Shown here piece by piece: positions 28,501 through 40,500 of a stretch of 64,000 nt of DNA. Under the pieces are notes generated by a model. That model did no database searches, was not told the DNA's origin, and saw only the letters and a program-made list of their open reading frames with translations. This DNA comes from Notospermus geniculatus (Eukaryota > Nemertea > Pilidiophora > Heteronemertea > Lineidae), in NCBI GenBank assembly GCA_002633025.1, contig NMRB01000351.1, forward strand, positions 79,133 through 143,132, written 5' to 3'. Each line of letters begins with the position of its first letter. Position 1 is the stretch's first letter. A program made the translations under genes and the position numbers.

Positions 28501-31500
28501 TCTGTTCTTCTGGGACATTAAAGATAATGTATCACGGATATTTTCGCGGGCCACGAAATTCATTGTTTATTTACATTTTGTTTGTTTATGTCCAGTCTTT
28601 CTTTGTCTTATGAGTAAATTGTTGGTGGCATGCCCTCTAGAAATTCTGTTGATTCCAAAAGTATTCATTTTGGTGGGTTGGCATGTCCCAAAAGTCCAAA
28701 ATAACATAATGTAAACATCCATGTTTACAAACATTGAATGTAAACAATGAAGTCGTGATATATTATCTTTTTAACCCTAACCAAGTTTCGGTCCGATTCG
28801 ATTCTTAGCTTGGCTCCAGGTGGCCAAAAACAAGTCCTGCAACTTGGGAATGAGTTGCCCCAGATGTTCGCTCATCCTCTCTTTGTCATTACACTACGGT
28901 ATGTCAAAGAGTGAGCACATGGTCCATGGACCATTTCATTGAACCAGCAGGATCAGTGCTAGAAATTTAGCACTGCATGATCCTGTTGGTTCAATAACAA
29001 ATACTGTAGTACCTTGGGCTGATGGAATCTCAACCCCAAGCTCTGTACATTTTTCCTATACATTGTGGGGGTGAGTTTTGACCTTCTCTAAGGCTGTCTA
29101 TAGACAGTTCTCAAACTGGCGTAAACAAGAAAGATCTGCACACTTCTGCCAAAATCGCAACTATAGCCTAGTCCTGAAACTGAATGACGTGACGCAGAGA
29201 ACCCCACGATAGTGACTTCGACAACGTTGCGTCAGACTCGACCATTGCTAAATCATGGATTGCGTCACATCAGCTGGTTTCACATCGAGGTTTCTGATTT
29301 CGGCGGATGTGCGCAGATTTGCGAATTCGAGAATCATTTATTCCTCATGGGTGTCAATAGCCTTACGAAAAAGTCATTGTCTATGCAGAGTGATGGTTTA
29401 GTATTCAGCTGATGTATGATTCCTGAGGTTTAAATGCCTGTAGTTCCCTACAGCCTGGAAAATCATTATACAGTTTCTTGCACTGTCAAAGCCCATGATT
29501 CATGCAGTGTCAGTGAATTCCACTTGCCAGGTTTCTTCAAATAATGCAGTTAATTGAGATATTTATGGATAGTAAAAATTCTTGGTAATTTGGGTTTTTG
29601 AAAAAATGGATATGAATACCATGCACTCACTTCCCTCAGTTTGTCCAATTCATTATTTCTACAGGACATTGTATGTGTACCACAAGACCAATACCTATGT
29701 TTCCAACCAGAAACATTCCGAGTTAAAGGTAAGTTCTAACAGGAGATGTACCTCTATCAGTGTGCAGGGGCAGTCATTTTACGTGTGTGTAACGCCATTA
29801 GCATAATTGAATTTTTATCGGATTTCTTTTGGATAATCTGCAACATTGCCTCTAACTCTGACATCTAACTTCATATCTGTTTGTCCCACCAAACATGCGA
29901 ATTGCACATTTTAAAAGGCCACAACATTACCACTTTGGGCCGTATGCACCAAACGAAGATTATCTTGAACTCAGGTTTAGCCACAATTTTTCCATTGTCA
30001 CGTCATGCCCTGGCAAACGTGAACAATAGGAGCAATCAGCCGTGCATATTGCTAAAAGATTGCAGCAATGTTATAGCGGACCAATACACAGGAAAAGCCA
30101 CGTGATTGGTGCTCGATCAAGAATGAATCGGTCCCCTAGATGCATTGAATTGGGCCATAGTGACACCTATTGGTCAACTCACTGACAGCGCCTATTGAAA
30201 GGTTGTGGCTCAACCTGAGTTCAAGATAATCTCCGTTTGGTACATACGGACCTTTTTGTCGAAAACTGGCGACACCGGCGGTGATTGCATCAGTCACCAA
30301 TACCATAGTTTTGCCTTTCGCCCCAGTATTGACGAATGTATGATTACAATATAGTGCATACGTGGAAACCCTCGCAATGAGAGATACAGTCGAACCTCTC
30401 TATTAAGGACACCTTCGGGACTGACAATGCTGTCCTTAATAGAGAGGTGTCCTGATTACAGAGGTTGAAATGAATAGAAATGACCAGTTTGGGACTGAAC
30501 ATTGGTGTCCTGATTAGAGAGGTGTCCTCCTGGCAGAGGGGTCCGTTAAGGGAGGTTCCACTGTACTCTACATGGGGCGAGGTTGATAAGCGGTATTTTA
30601 ACAACATTTCAATAGAGGTCTCGCTTAACATGGGTATGTTTATCGCAGGATAGGGAATACACTGCCCTTTATGCAGCACAGAGCAACATTTTTTTGTGCT
30701 GTTATTTTTTGTCCCTTGCACCTGGGCCCATATTCATAAAACTACTAGGGCCGTATTCAAAAAGGGTGATCATCGTGCGATTAAGAGTTAGACGTGTGTA
30801 ACTTCACTAAATGCACACACTTCCACCATGCATTTGATGAAGTTACACGTGCTAAGTCTTAAACACCTTTTTGACAGGGTGTCTACAAGTCTTAAAAAGT
30901 CTTAAATTTGGAACTTTCATTTTCAAGGCTTTAAAAAATCTTAAATTTGAAAATTTTTGTAAGAAGGTCTTAATTTTGACTTCAAGACAATTTTGGAAAA
31001 AAGTTATCGGTGTTTTTTCTACCGATGTTTGTGTAGGCCTAGGTTTTATTCGGACCAGCCTCCATTCAAGTGAATACCTGTACCGGGTACCAAATTAAAC
31101 AGACAAAGGGAAAAGATGAAAATGAATCTTCCCCTTCACCGCCTGTCATCCCCCTGGGATCTGTTTTGGTGCTTCATTTAGGAGAAAATAGGTCTTAAAT
31201 TTTGCCTACACTTGGTCTTAAAAAGTCTTAAAAAGGTCTTAAATTTGGGGCTCCACGGGCTGTAGAACCCTGTTTTGAATACGCTCCCAAGTCTAAGGGC
31301 CGTTTGCACGGGTCACACTTTCATTAAAGTCTGACTTTTCGTAATGCTTCAAGCATAGAGAAAGCCTAACTTAAGCTAAACTTTGGGCTAAAGTGCGATC
31401 CGTGAATACGGCCCTAAGTGTTACACTTATCCTTTGTTCAACACAGAAGATAAGTATCACACTTTGACTTAAATATGTTTATGAATATGGACCCTGATGA

Positions 31501-34500
31501 TCAGTAGTGCTTGAAACAAGTGCTGTTGTTGGCGGAAGTGGTGAATGTTGTCCACTCTGAATCCTAACCCCTGGCCCCTATCGCACCACCCTTGATACCT
31601 AGCCTCCTACCCCTGACCCCAAAGTCTACTCCTGATCCTTTCATAGCCGCTAGGGCTATTAACCTGAAACTTGATATACTATACGCCTATGTCGCATGAG
31701 GCCCCGATTACATAGAAGTATCCGGTATACGAAAATGCCGGTTAGCAATGGCTTCATGGTCACGAATCCTTTGTGAAGCCTTTGTTAACCACCCTGAGAC
31801 TCAGGTCATTTCACTCGGCCATCGCCTCCCTTATGCCCTGAGCTAATCGGTCGCTTTTGAGTGGGGAGGCCGGCTGTTCCAGTTACCTCCCACCTCCTGC
31901 TGTTGTATTGTATTAAAGTCCCAGCTTCATCCCCCGTCCAGCAGCATCAATTACTTGATGCAACTGGTTCAACAATGAACAAAAATGTCAACCGGCTGAT
32001 GGTTTGTTTGAAATTCCTACCGACTTCATAAAAAAGCAGACTTTTTGAGGGCCCCAGGAGTGCCCGCCCGAACAAAAAAATGACTGAGAGTGAAGTGGAT
32101 CCCGAACAGGAAGTGACGTAAACTCAGGAAAAATGGCCGACTCGCAGGGTATTTCGGGTAATACACCTGCTGCAGAGGTGCAGCGAAATGAGCCGTGCAT
32201 GCTCCAATGACGTTACGTCAAACAATGGTGTGGCGTACTTCACACGAGTCGCGTCACGGTCGGCTCACACCTCTGCGTCCTGTGTACTCCAGCACTACTT
32301 GTGACGACGTCGTCGTCAGGGCAGTCATGGCAGTGTTGCAGCTGGGCTGCTTCCTTCAACAGCAGGCCTTTTGGACGATTCGCTTTTTTTTCACCCGGGT
32401 TTTCAATTCAATCCAGTTGCTATCGTTCAATAACTTACAGACGTAGGTGACTTTTTGAATTTTCATGCGCTCAGTGGTTAGTACGCCCCACTGAAATTTT
32501 GAATCGAGCACGAAATGGCGACGATGAGACCTAGCCCGATCTTGGCCGATTGGTTCCGAATTCCTGAGTTGACGTCATCATTCCGAAGATTCCGGACGTT
32601 TCCGATCTCATTCTGTGCCTTTTGTGTTTTAGGGACACAAAACTTCATTGCACTTTATTTAATCAACGAAGTCATTTTGGTCGAAAATGCACATTTTATC
32701 CAAAGTATATGATCATTATGAACTAAATGAAGAGTGCCTGGACGGGGGATGAAGCTGGGACTTTAAAGGCAAATACCTTGTTATACTGCGTCGAAATGCA
32801 TAAAAACACACCACTAACCATATGTCTTGTTCGATACTATTCATTTCGTGCATTTTTATGATCATTATGCGATATTAATATGTTTTCATTCGGCAATTCG
32901 ATCCCATTGCCGGGAGGTTCCGATTTAAAGTAAGATCCATTTATTCCGTGAATTCTCCCAGTCTCTCGAAATAGCAGCCAATGGGAAAGAGCGTTACATC
33001 GGCCCGTTAAAAATCATAGGTCAGTTGTATTCGGGGTTGGTTTTATGCCAGGACTTCGCTATAAGCTAGCTTCTGATTGGCCGATTTGACGACAGAAAAT
33101 CTGTCGGCGGTTCCCCGCCGAAAAGGTACGGAATGTGACAGGGTCAGAAGAGGTGCGACGTAGGAGATGCGTCTGAATGAGCCTGTTTTGAGAGGATGTT
33201 TGTTAACCGGCGTTTTCGTACACCGTATACTACTATGTAATCGAGGCCTGAGGGACACACTCCGCGTGAGCTACTGCGAAACTAATGTACTTGGCCAGCC
33301 CTGCATAACGCAATCTATAAATATAGACAGTACACCTGCATGGTCTATATTCGCTGTCCGCAGTGAAGTACGTCTGACTGCGGACAGGATTTTGCAGTAG
33401 CTCCCGTGCAGTGTCTCCCTTATGAGATGACCTAAGGCACGAAGTTTCGGTCCGATTGGATTCTTGGTTTGACCATCAGGTGGTCAAAAGGAAAAAGACA
33501 AAAAGTGCAATAACTCCTGAAACTGATGACGGGATTGTCCCTAGTTTTTACCGTGGGTGCATCTACTAGGATTCATGACATATGTACCAGGTTTTTCATT
33601 TGACCTTCTTTTCAAGGTCACAGACGTCAAAGTTCGAAATTTTGCCATTTGGTTGCATGCTTCATAATTGCTGGGGCTATTGACCTGAAACTAGTGCATA
33701 TATACCCCTATGTCAGATGCCCTATGACACCAAGTTTTGGTCTGATTCAATTCTTATCTACGGTTCTTACCCCGCAGCCCTTGGGCCGGTGCAGTAGCGA
33801 CACTTGTTTTATGTGGGATTTTATTTCACAATGGAAAAAAATTGATGGCGCCTTTCTCATGTTTCTTCTAATTGAAAAGTATATGATAGTCAATAGGCAG
33901 CAGATGATACAATGAAATGAAGAATATAAGTAGGCCTACAATATTATTGCAAAATTGCTTTCTGTACAGAGCTACATGTAGCTTGATTTAAGGCTTGAAA
34001 TGGGCCATTTGTGTGGCGGTCTAGGAAAACATCCGCCAGGTTTTGCTAGACTGCCACACATTTATTGGAAGTTTTTGTAGCAGTGAGATCCAGTTTCTGC
34101 TGTTGTATTGGATATCGAGTGAATTCTGCCTGATGTGGTTGGAAAAATTCATTGAGGTCTGACCCTGAGTCCATTTGCCCTTTTGTCTCCAAATTTAAGA
34201 CACACCACTAACCGTTTGTCATCCACGTATCATATCAACACGCGTCCCAACAATAAAGCATGTTGCCCTAACTTTGACCTTTCCAGGGCGTCTCATCCAA
34301 TGCAGGTGGAGGCAAGAAATCTGCACCAAATACAGCAGCGGTAAATATGCCCTCCTCAGCACCTCCGCCCCAGCTTCCTCACGCCAAGCCCTCACTTCAT
34401 GATACTTTACCTCATAGTCTGTATTCATCATCGCACTAACTGCACTCCGTATTAACAGGATTCTGCCCAGGACTGAACGAGTGCCAGTCGGAACGTGGAT

Positions 34501-37500
34501 CTGGGAAAAATCTGAAATGTAGACTTGCTAAAATGCGATATCCTGGCACCTGCGAATCGAAATAATGAGCTCATTTGGCATCAAAATGACCCCAATCCAC
34601 TCTTTTTGCAACTTATGCAGCCTGCCTTATCATTGGTCAGAACTGTGTCAGGAAGCCCCGCCAGGAAGCACAGTTGGTGAATGGGAACAGAAAGGAAATT
34701 CGAAAGTGTGCGTGGCGGGCATCTTTCATGGCACACTTCGTTAGTTCTGATGGTCGGAAAGTAATCTTTTAGGCTGAGGGCGCGGTCGGCATTTCTGCAT
34801 CCTGGATAGGGCCGTGTGGCACTGACCAGCAGCGGGAGAACCCTGAATTAATAACACCCTGTGGAAAGTGGAAATCAGAGGAAAAAGACTGGAGTAAAAG
34901 TGAATTTTGCTTAGACGCACTGCAGCAACTTGTTGTAGTTAAAGCAAGGATTGAATGTCATGTCAAACATCCCTTAGTTTCTTTTTTTTGAGTTCCTAAT
35001 CAAACTATTTTACCTTGAATAAATTTGTCTCTGACTGCTTTTTGGCAATATACAATTTTCCCTCTGATTTCTAGAAGCTAACAGTAGGTATTATCAGCAG
35101 TATTTCATAGTCTTGGTTAAATGCACGACTTTTTTTCTCTTACAGCCTCATTCAGTTTTTTGGGTGGTCTAGGGAGAGTTATTTTCCTAGCTGCATGTTT
35201 TTCACTTCAGAAATGATTCAGAAATTTGAAGGCATTTGGAGGACTGCTGTCTCTCTCTCTCAATGAGTGGGCCACTGAAATTGCAGTAGATTCACCATCT
35301 GAAAGCCTGATGTAGTTAATGTAGTTACGTATTTTGCAAGAGGCGGATGATGCATGTTGTGCTCATACTCATTATACACCAGGGTCCATCTGTATGCTTA
35401 TGAATATGGACCCTGATGATCAGTAGTGCTTGAAACAAGTGCTGTTGTTGGCGGAAGGGGTGAATGTTGTCCACTCTGAATCCTAACCCCTGGCCCCTAT
35501 CACACCACCCTTGATACCTAGCCTCCTACCCCTGACCCCAAAGTCTACTCCTGATCCTTTCATAGCCGCTAGGGCTATTGACCTAAAACTTGATATGTCC
35601 CTGTCAGATGACCTAAGGCACCCAGTTTCGGTCCGATTGGATTCTTGATTTGGCCACCAGGTGGCCAAAAGCAAAAAGACAAAAAGTGCAGTAATTCCTG
35701 AAACTGATGATGACTGGATTGTCCCCCAATTTTTATCATGGGTGCATCTAATGAGGGTTCATGACATATGTACCAGGTTTTTCATTTGACCTTCTTTTCA
35801 AGGTCACAAGATACAGAAAAGCACAAAATTGACACACAAAATGATAATAAGCAAGAAGTCAATCTCCAGAATTCACGAATTTTCGACCCCAACCGGGGTC
35901 TTTTTCAAGTGAGTCTTTGAGTCTTTTCTAGAGTTTGAGTCTTTTCTAGAGTTTCAGATTGTAAAGTTCCACTTGAAAAAGACCCCGGTTGGGGTCGAAA
36001 ATTCGTGATTTCTGGAGATTGACTTCCTGCTTATTATCTTTTCAAGGTCACAGAGGTCAAAGTTCGAAATTTTGCCATTTGGTGGCATGTTTCGTAATTG
36101 CTGGGGCTATTGACCTGAAACTTGTACATTATGTACCGGTACCCGCTATGTCAGATGCCCTCCATGACACCATGTTTCGGTCTGATTCAATTCTTAGCTT
36201 CGTTTCGCGGCTATTTGACCTGGTATCTTCTGACTTAGCTAGGTAACCTCTATATGTGCAGCTGGACTTCGGCACATATGTCATAAATTCGTCAAGCGAG
36301 AATGTTTTGACCTTGAGATTTTGATGATAATCATATTACCCTGCAACTCGAGGCTTGCTGTGGAACATTTCAATAATTTGTCATTTGTGACTTGTTTGAC
36401 ATGTTCATCTTTTTTCTGCTTATTTTGCATCCATCCTACACAAACATCAAAATCCAGCCCTTGGGCCGGTGCAGTAGCGACACTTGTTTCATGTGGGATT
36501 TTATTTCACAGTGGAAAATAATTGATGGTGCCTTTCTTCTAATTGAAAAGTATATGATAGTCAATAGGTGGCAGATGATACAATGTGAAGAATATAGGTA
36601 GGCCTACAATATTGTCACAGAATTGCTTTCTGTACAGCTAGAGCTGGATTAAGGCTTGAAATGGGTGCCACTTGTGTGGTGGTCTAGGAAAACATCTGCC
36701 AGGTTTTGCTAGACCTAGACCGCCACGCGTTTACAGGCTTTTATTTTTATGAAATCAACCGAGAGCTGTTGATCGCTCTCGAACAATCAGCAATCTGCCT
36801 AATTTGGTTGGAAAAATTCATTGAGGTCTGACCCTGAGTGCATTTGCCCTTTTTTTCTCCAAATTTAAGACACACCACTAACTGTTTGTCATCCACGTAT
36901 CATATCAACACACGCCCCAACAATAAAGCATGTTGCCGTAACTTTGACCTTTCCAGGGCGTCTCATCCAGTGCAGGTGGAGGCAAGAAATCTGCACCAAA
37001 TACAGCAGCGGTAAATATGCCCTCCTCAGCACCTCCGCCCCAGCTTCCACACGCCAAGCCCTCACTTCATGATACTTTACCTCATAGTCTGTATTCATCA
37101 TCGCACTAACTGCACTCCGTATGTTGGTAGATGAATTAACCGGGTTCTGCCCAGGACTGAACGAGTGCCAGTCGGAACGTGGGTCTGGGAAAAATTTGAA
37201 ATCTAGACTTGCTGAAATGCGATTTTCTGGCACCTGAGAGTCGAAATACAGTGGAACCCCGGTAACACGACCACCCACGGGACAGACCCAAAGTGGTCGC
37301 GTTAGCGGGGTGGTCGCCTTACCGAAATCGGCCAGATGAGTGCCGATCCAGACCGAAGTAAACTGAGTGTCATATTTTCTTTTTTATCCATGTTTCGTTT
37401 AATAAACCAGACTAGACCATCTCCAGCCTGACCTGATACTAGTAAGCAGATAGCCCACTGACACTGTGACGACTAGGATGGACGACTGGCAGGTGTGGAA

Positions 37501-40500
37501 ATGGTGAATTCCGTGTAAATATTGCGCCCGTCTCATGCTTAGGCCTGCCTTTTATGATCGCTGACCCCAACCGTCATGCACATGGCTTATGTCATGTGTT
37601 AATTGGTCCTGTTTGGTACACACACACTGCTGACTCGCCTTTGTTTGATAATCAGACCACTAATTAGGTTGCGGTCGGTCGTGTTACCGAGGTGCTAATT
37701 GCCACTTGGGACAGCCAAAGCTGTGGTCGCGGTCTGGATAGCGGGGTGGTCGCGTTAGTGAAACACTCCAAAGGGAAATAAAGAGAAAAACAATCGGGAC
37801 AATTGAAAACTGGTCGTAGTTCCGGGGTGGTCGCGTTATAGGGGTGGTCGTCGACCGGGGTTCCACTGTAATGAACTCATTTGGCGTCAAAATGACCTCG
37901 ATCCACTCTATTGCAACTTAGGCAGCCCGCCGTTGTTGTTTTGGTCAGAACTGTGTCAGGAAGCCCCGCCGAGAAGCACATTTGGTGAATGGGAACAGAA
38001 AGGAATTTCGGAAGTGTGCGTGGTGGGCATCTTTCATGGCACACTTCGTTATTTCTGATGGACGGAAAGTAATCTTTTAGGCTGAGGGCGCGGTCGGCAT
38101 TTCTGCGTCCTGGATAGGGCCGTCTGGCACTGACCAGCAGCGGGAGAACCCTGAATTAATAACACCCTGTGGGAAGTGGAAATCAGAGGAAAAAGACTGG
38201 AGTAAAAGTGAATTTTGCTTAGACGCACTGCAGCAACTTGTTGTAGTTAAAGCAAGGATTGAATGTCATGTCAAACATCCCTTAGTTTCTTTTTTTGAGT
38301 TCCTAATCAAACTATTTTACCTTGAATAAATTTGTCTCTGACTGCTTTTTGGCAATATACAATTTTCCCTCTGATTTCTAGAAGCTAACAGTAGGTATTA
38401 TCAGCAGTATTTCATAGTCTTGGTTAAATGCACGACTTGTTTTCTCTTACAGCCTCATTCAGTTTTTTGGGTGGTCTAGGGAGAGTTATTTTCCTAGCTG
38501 CATGTTTTTCACTTCAGAAATGATTCAGAAATTTGAAGGCATTTGGAGGACTGCTGTCTCTCTCTCTCAATGAGTGGGCCACTGAAATTGCAGTAGATTC
38601 ACCATCTGCAAAGCCTGATGTAGTTAATGTAGTTACGTATTTTGCAAGAGGCGGATGATGCATGTTGTGCTCATACTCATTATACACCAGGGTCCATCTG
38701 CATAAAAGATCTCAAGTGTGAAATTTCCCTTAAATTGTTGTTCCAAACAAAAGATAAGGGAAATTTTACACTCAAGATGTTTTGTGCACACGGCCCCAGA
38801 ACCCAGTTGGAGGCCTGTCGAGTGCAAAATTGTTGGACGTGTATTCTCTGTGTTAAGATATAAGGCTTGACCCTAACCCTGACCTTTCCCATCAGCCAAT
38901 CATTCTACTCCTTAGTGAGTAACAGGTGTTCTGATTGGTTCCCACGTTCTTGCACTCGACAGTGGTGGTTGTAAGGTCTTGGAAGTATGAATTTAGCCAG
39001 GGATACAGCTTTTTCCACTTCTTCATACAAAAGTTTCCTCTGTTATGGTTACGTGGGGTGTCAACCTGGTTGGTCAGCAATGCCTTTTCTGTGATGTGAG
39101 CCAGTGGGAGAGTTTATTTAGCAAGAGTGCGATTTCAGCGTACCCAGGCAGGCCTTGTCTTTTGAGGCGAGTGAAAAACTGCTCGCCTCAGAACAATCGA
39201 GTTTTCTATAGGCAAGCAGTTTTTCACTCGCCTCAGAAGACGAGGCCTGCCTACCAATGTACACAATGGCTGCCTCTATAGGCACCATGGATTGGTCGGC
39301 CTACAATAATAATGTTGGTTTAACTCACTGTTCCCTCTATTCCACTTCACTTGATGTATATGCCGATATTATGCCACTCAGCACCAAAATATGATTTAAA
39401 TCAGACTTCGGTTGTTCACCTCGGCAGCCTTGGTCAATTTCTTGGGGTGACATTTCGGTCTGTCCCCTCCATGGCGGGGGCCATTTTGTTTTAAATGTTG
39501 CATGCCCATGTAATAAGTATTGGCCAATCATATTCAAGGATTTTTTTTACCTTGAGTTAAAAATTACCATGCCACAATTTTTTGTTCTCCTGACACAGAC
39601 CATTTTCACATACAAATGGCGGAAGGAGCTAGTATCCCTCAGCAAGTCACACCTCCAAGTCGTTAAACTGGGAATCTGGTATAGGGCCGTATTTTAGAAC
39701 ATTATTAGGTCTACCTTAAATCTATTGTTCTCGATGATTTTACAATAGATTTAAGGTCGACCTTAACGTTAGGAACGTTCTAAAATACAACCCATAGTCA
39801 TTGCAGATTACATGTAGGTAGTGCGTGCATCCTCAGTGGTCCGTGTTTCTCGGGTCTTGTAGCAACATGTAAAGATTAAATCCTAGCACTGCCTAGTTTA
39901 ACATTCTTTAGGTATTACAAACTCTGTTCTTTCTGCCTATCAGTATAGTTCGCATCTTAGAATTTTACGTGGTGGAGAGATCAGTCTCTCCTCAACACTG
40001 CAGATTTTCTCGTAGGATTCCTGTTTTTCCTGCATTAATGAAAAACGTCACCCAGTATTGATGAGTAGTTATAATGCCCTGTGTTGGCCCTTGTACTCTA
40101 GTGCAAAAATGTTTTATAAGTAATGAAGCAAAATACTTTAGGATGGTACATTCGCACCTCATTTCTTTATTCAAGTGGTGTGTGTTTCATCTGAAAGTCC
40201 TAAAAGCTGAAACTATAGAGGAAAGGCCATTGATGCTGCTGTTGATGCTTCCATTCCACTTGTGAGCTCTTGCCGTAGTGCAGAGTTCGTTATCCATCAG
40301 CTTCCGTTAGCAGGACACATTTCGTAACAACTGACGTGACTGGGCTATTGACTTGAAACTCTGTAGCCTAAATTTGTGCCCCAAGGTCAGATGACCCCTA
40401 TGACACCACCATGTTTTGTTCAGATCTGATTCTTAGCGTAGCCACCAGGTGGCCAAATCCAGTGTTGGGGACCCAAATGCAGTCAAGCAAAATCCAACAT

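Larger units (their letters stand above)
27122..29349. mobile_element. 2.2-kb insertion with about 90-bp inner inverted repeats, copy 2 only
   Basis: Outer ends catgaggaata and ttattcctcatg. Inner inverted repeats at 27130-27222 and 29012-29102 (acccccacacaatgtatagg and its complement). Copy 1 reads straight across (gatgggtgtcaatag near 16506). It contains a GTCGTCC-family repeat at 27236-28942. Confidence 0.78.
17397..29745 (+). repeat. Block A, copy 2 (five-exon tandem duplication)
   Basis: Starts inside an exon at 17397 (partner position 6473) and ends shortly after the 29728 exon end. Copy-specific insertions are 19243-23531, 25607-26040 and 27122-29349. Exon sequence differs from copy 1 by only a few bases per exon. 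Confidence 0.9.
31485..35394 (+). repeat. Block B, copy 1
   Basis: Matches 35395-38697. The segment at 31485-31680 (gaatatggaccctgatgatc and onward) recurs at 35395-35600, exactly where copy 1 stops after ccagggtccatctg, so the joint is a head-to-tail tandem duplication. Copy 1 carries about 1.7 kb (31690-33420) absent from copy 2. Confidence 0.82.
35395..38697 (+). repeat. Block B, copy 2
   Basis: Second copy of 31485-35394; the right boundary is ccagggtccatctg at 38697, after which the sequence is unique. It contains two insertions missing from copy 1: the palindromic element at 35809-36036 and the TA-flanked element at 37249-37868. Confidence 0.82.

Noticed and set aside
39594-39655. Possible exon HFHIQMAEGASIPQQV after acceptor gacacag
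   Set aside because: Its phase does not fit between the 54-nt exon and the 40926 exon, there is no good donor before the stop, and the neighbouring exons already join directly.
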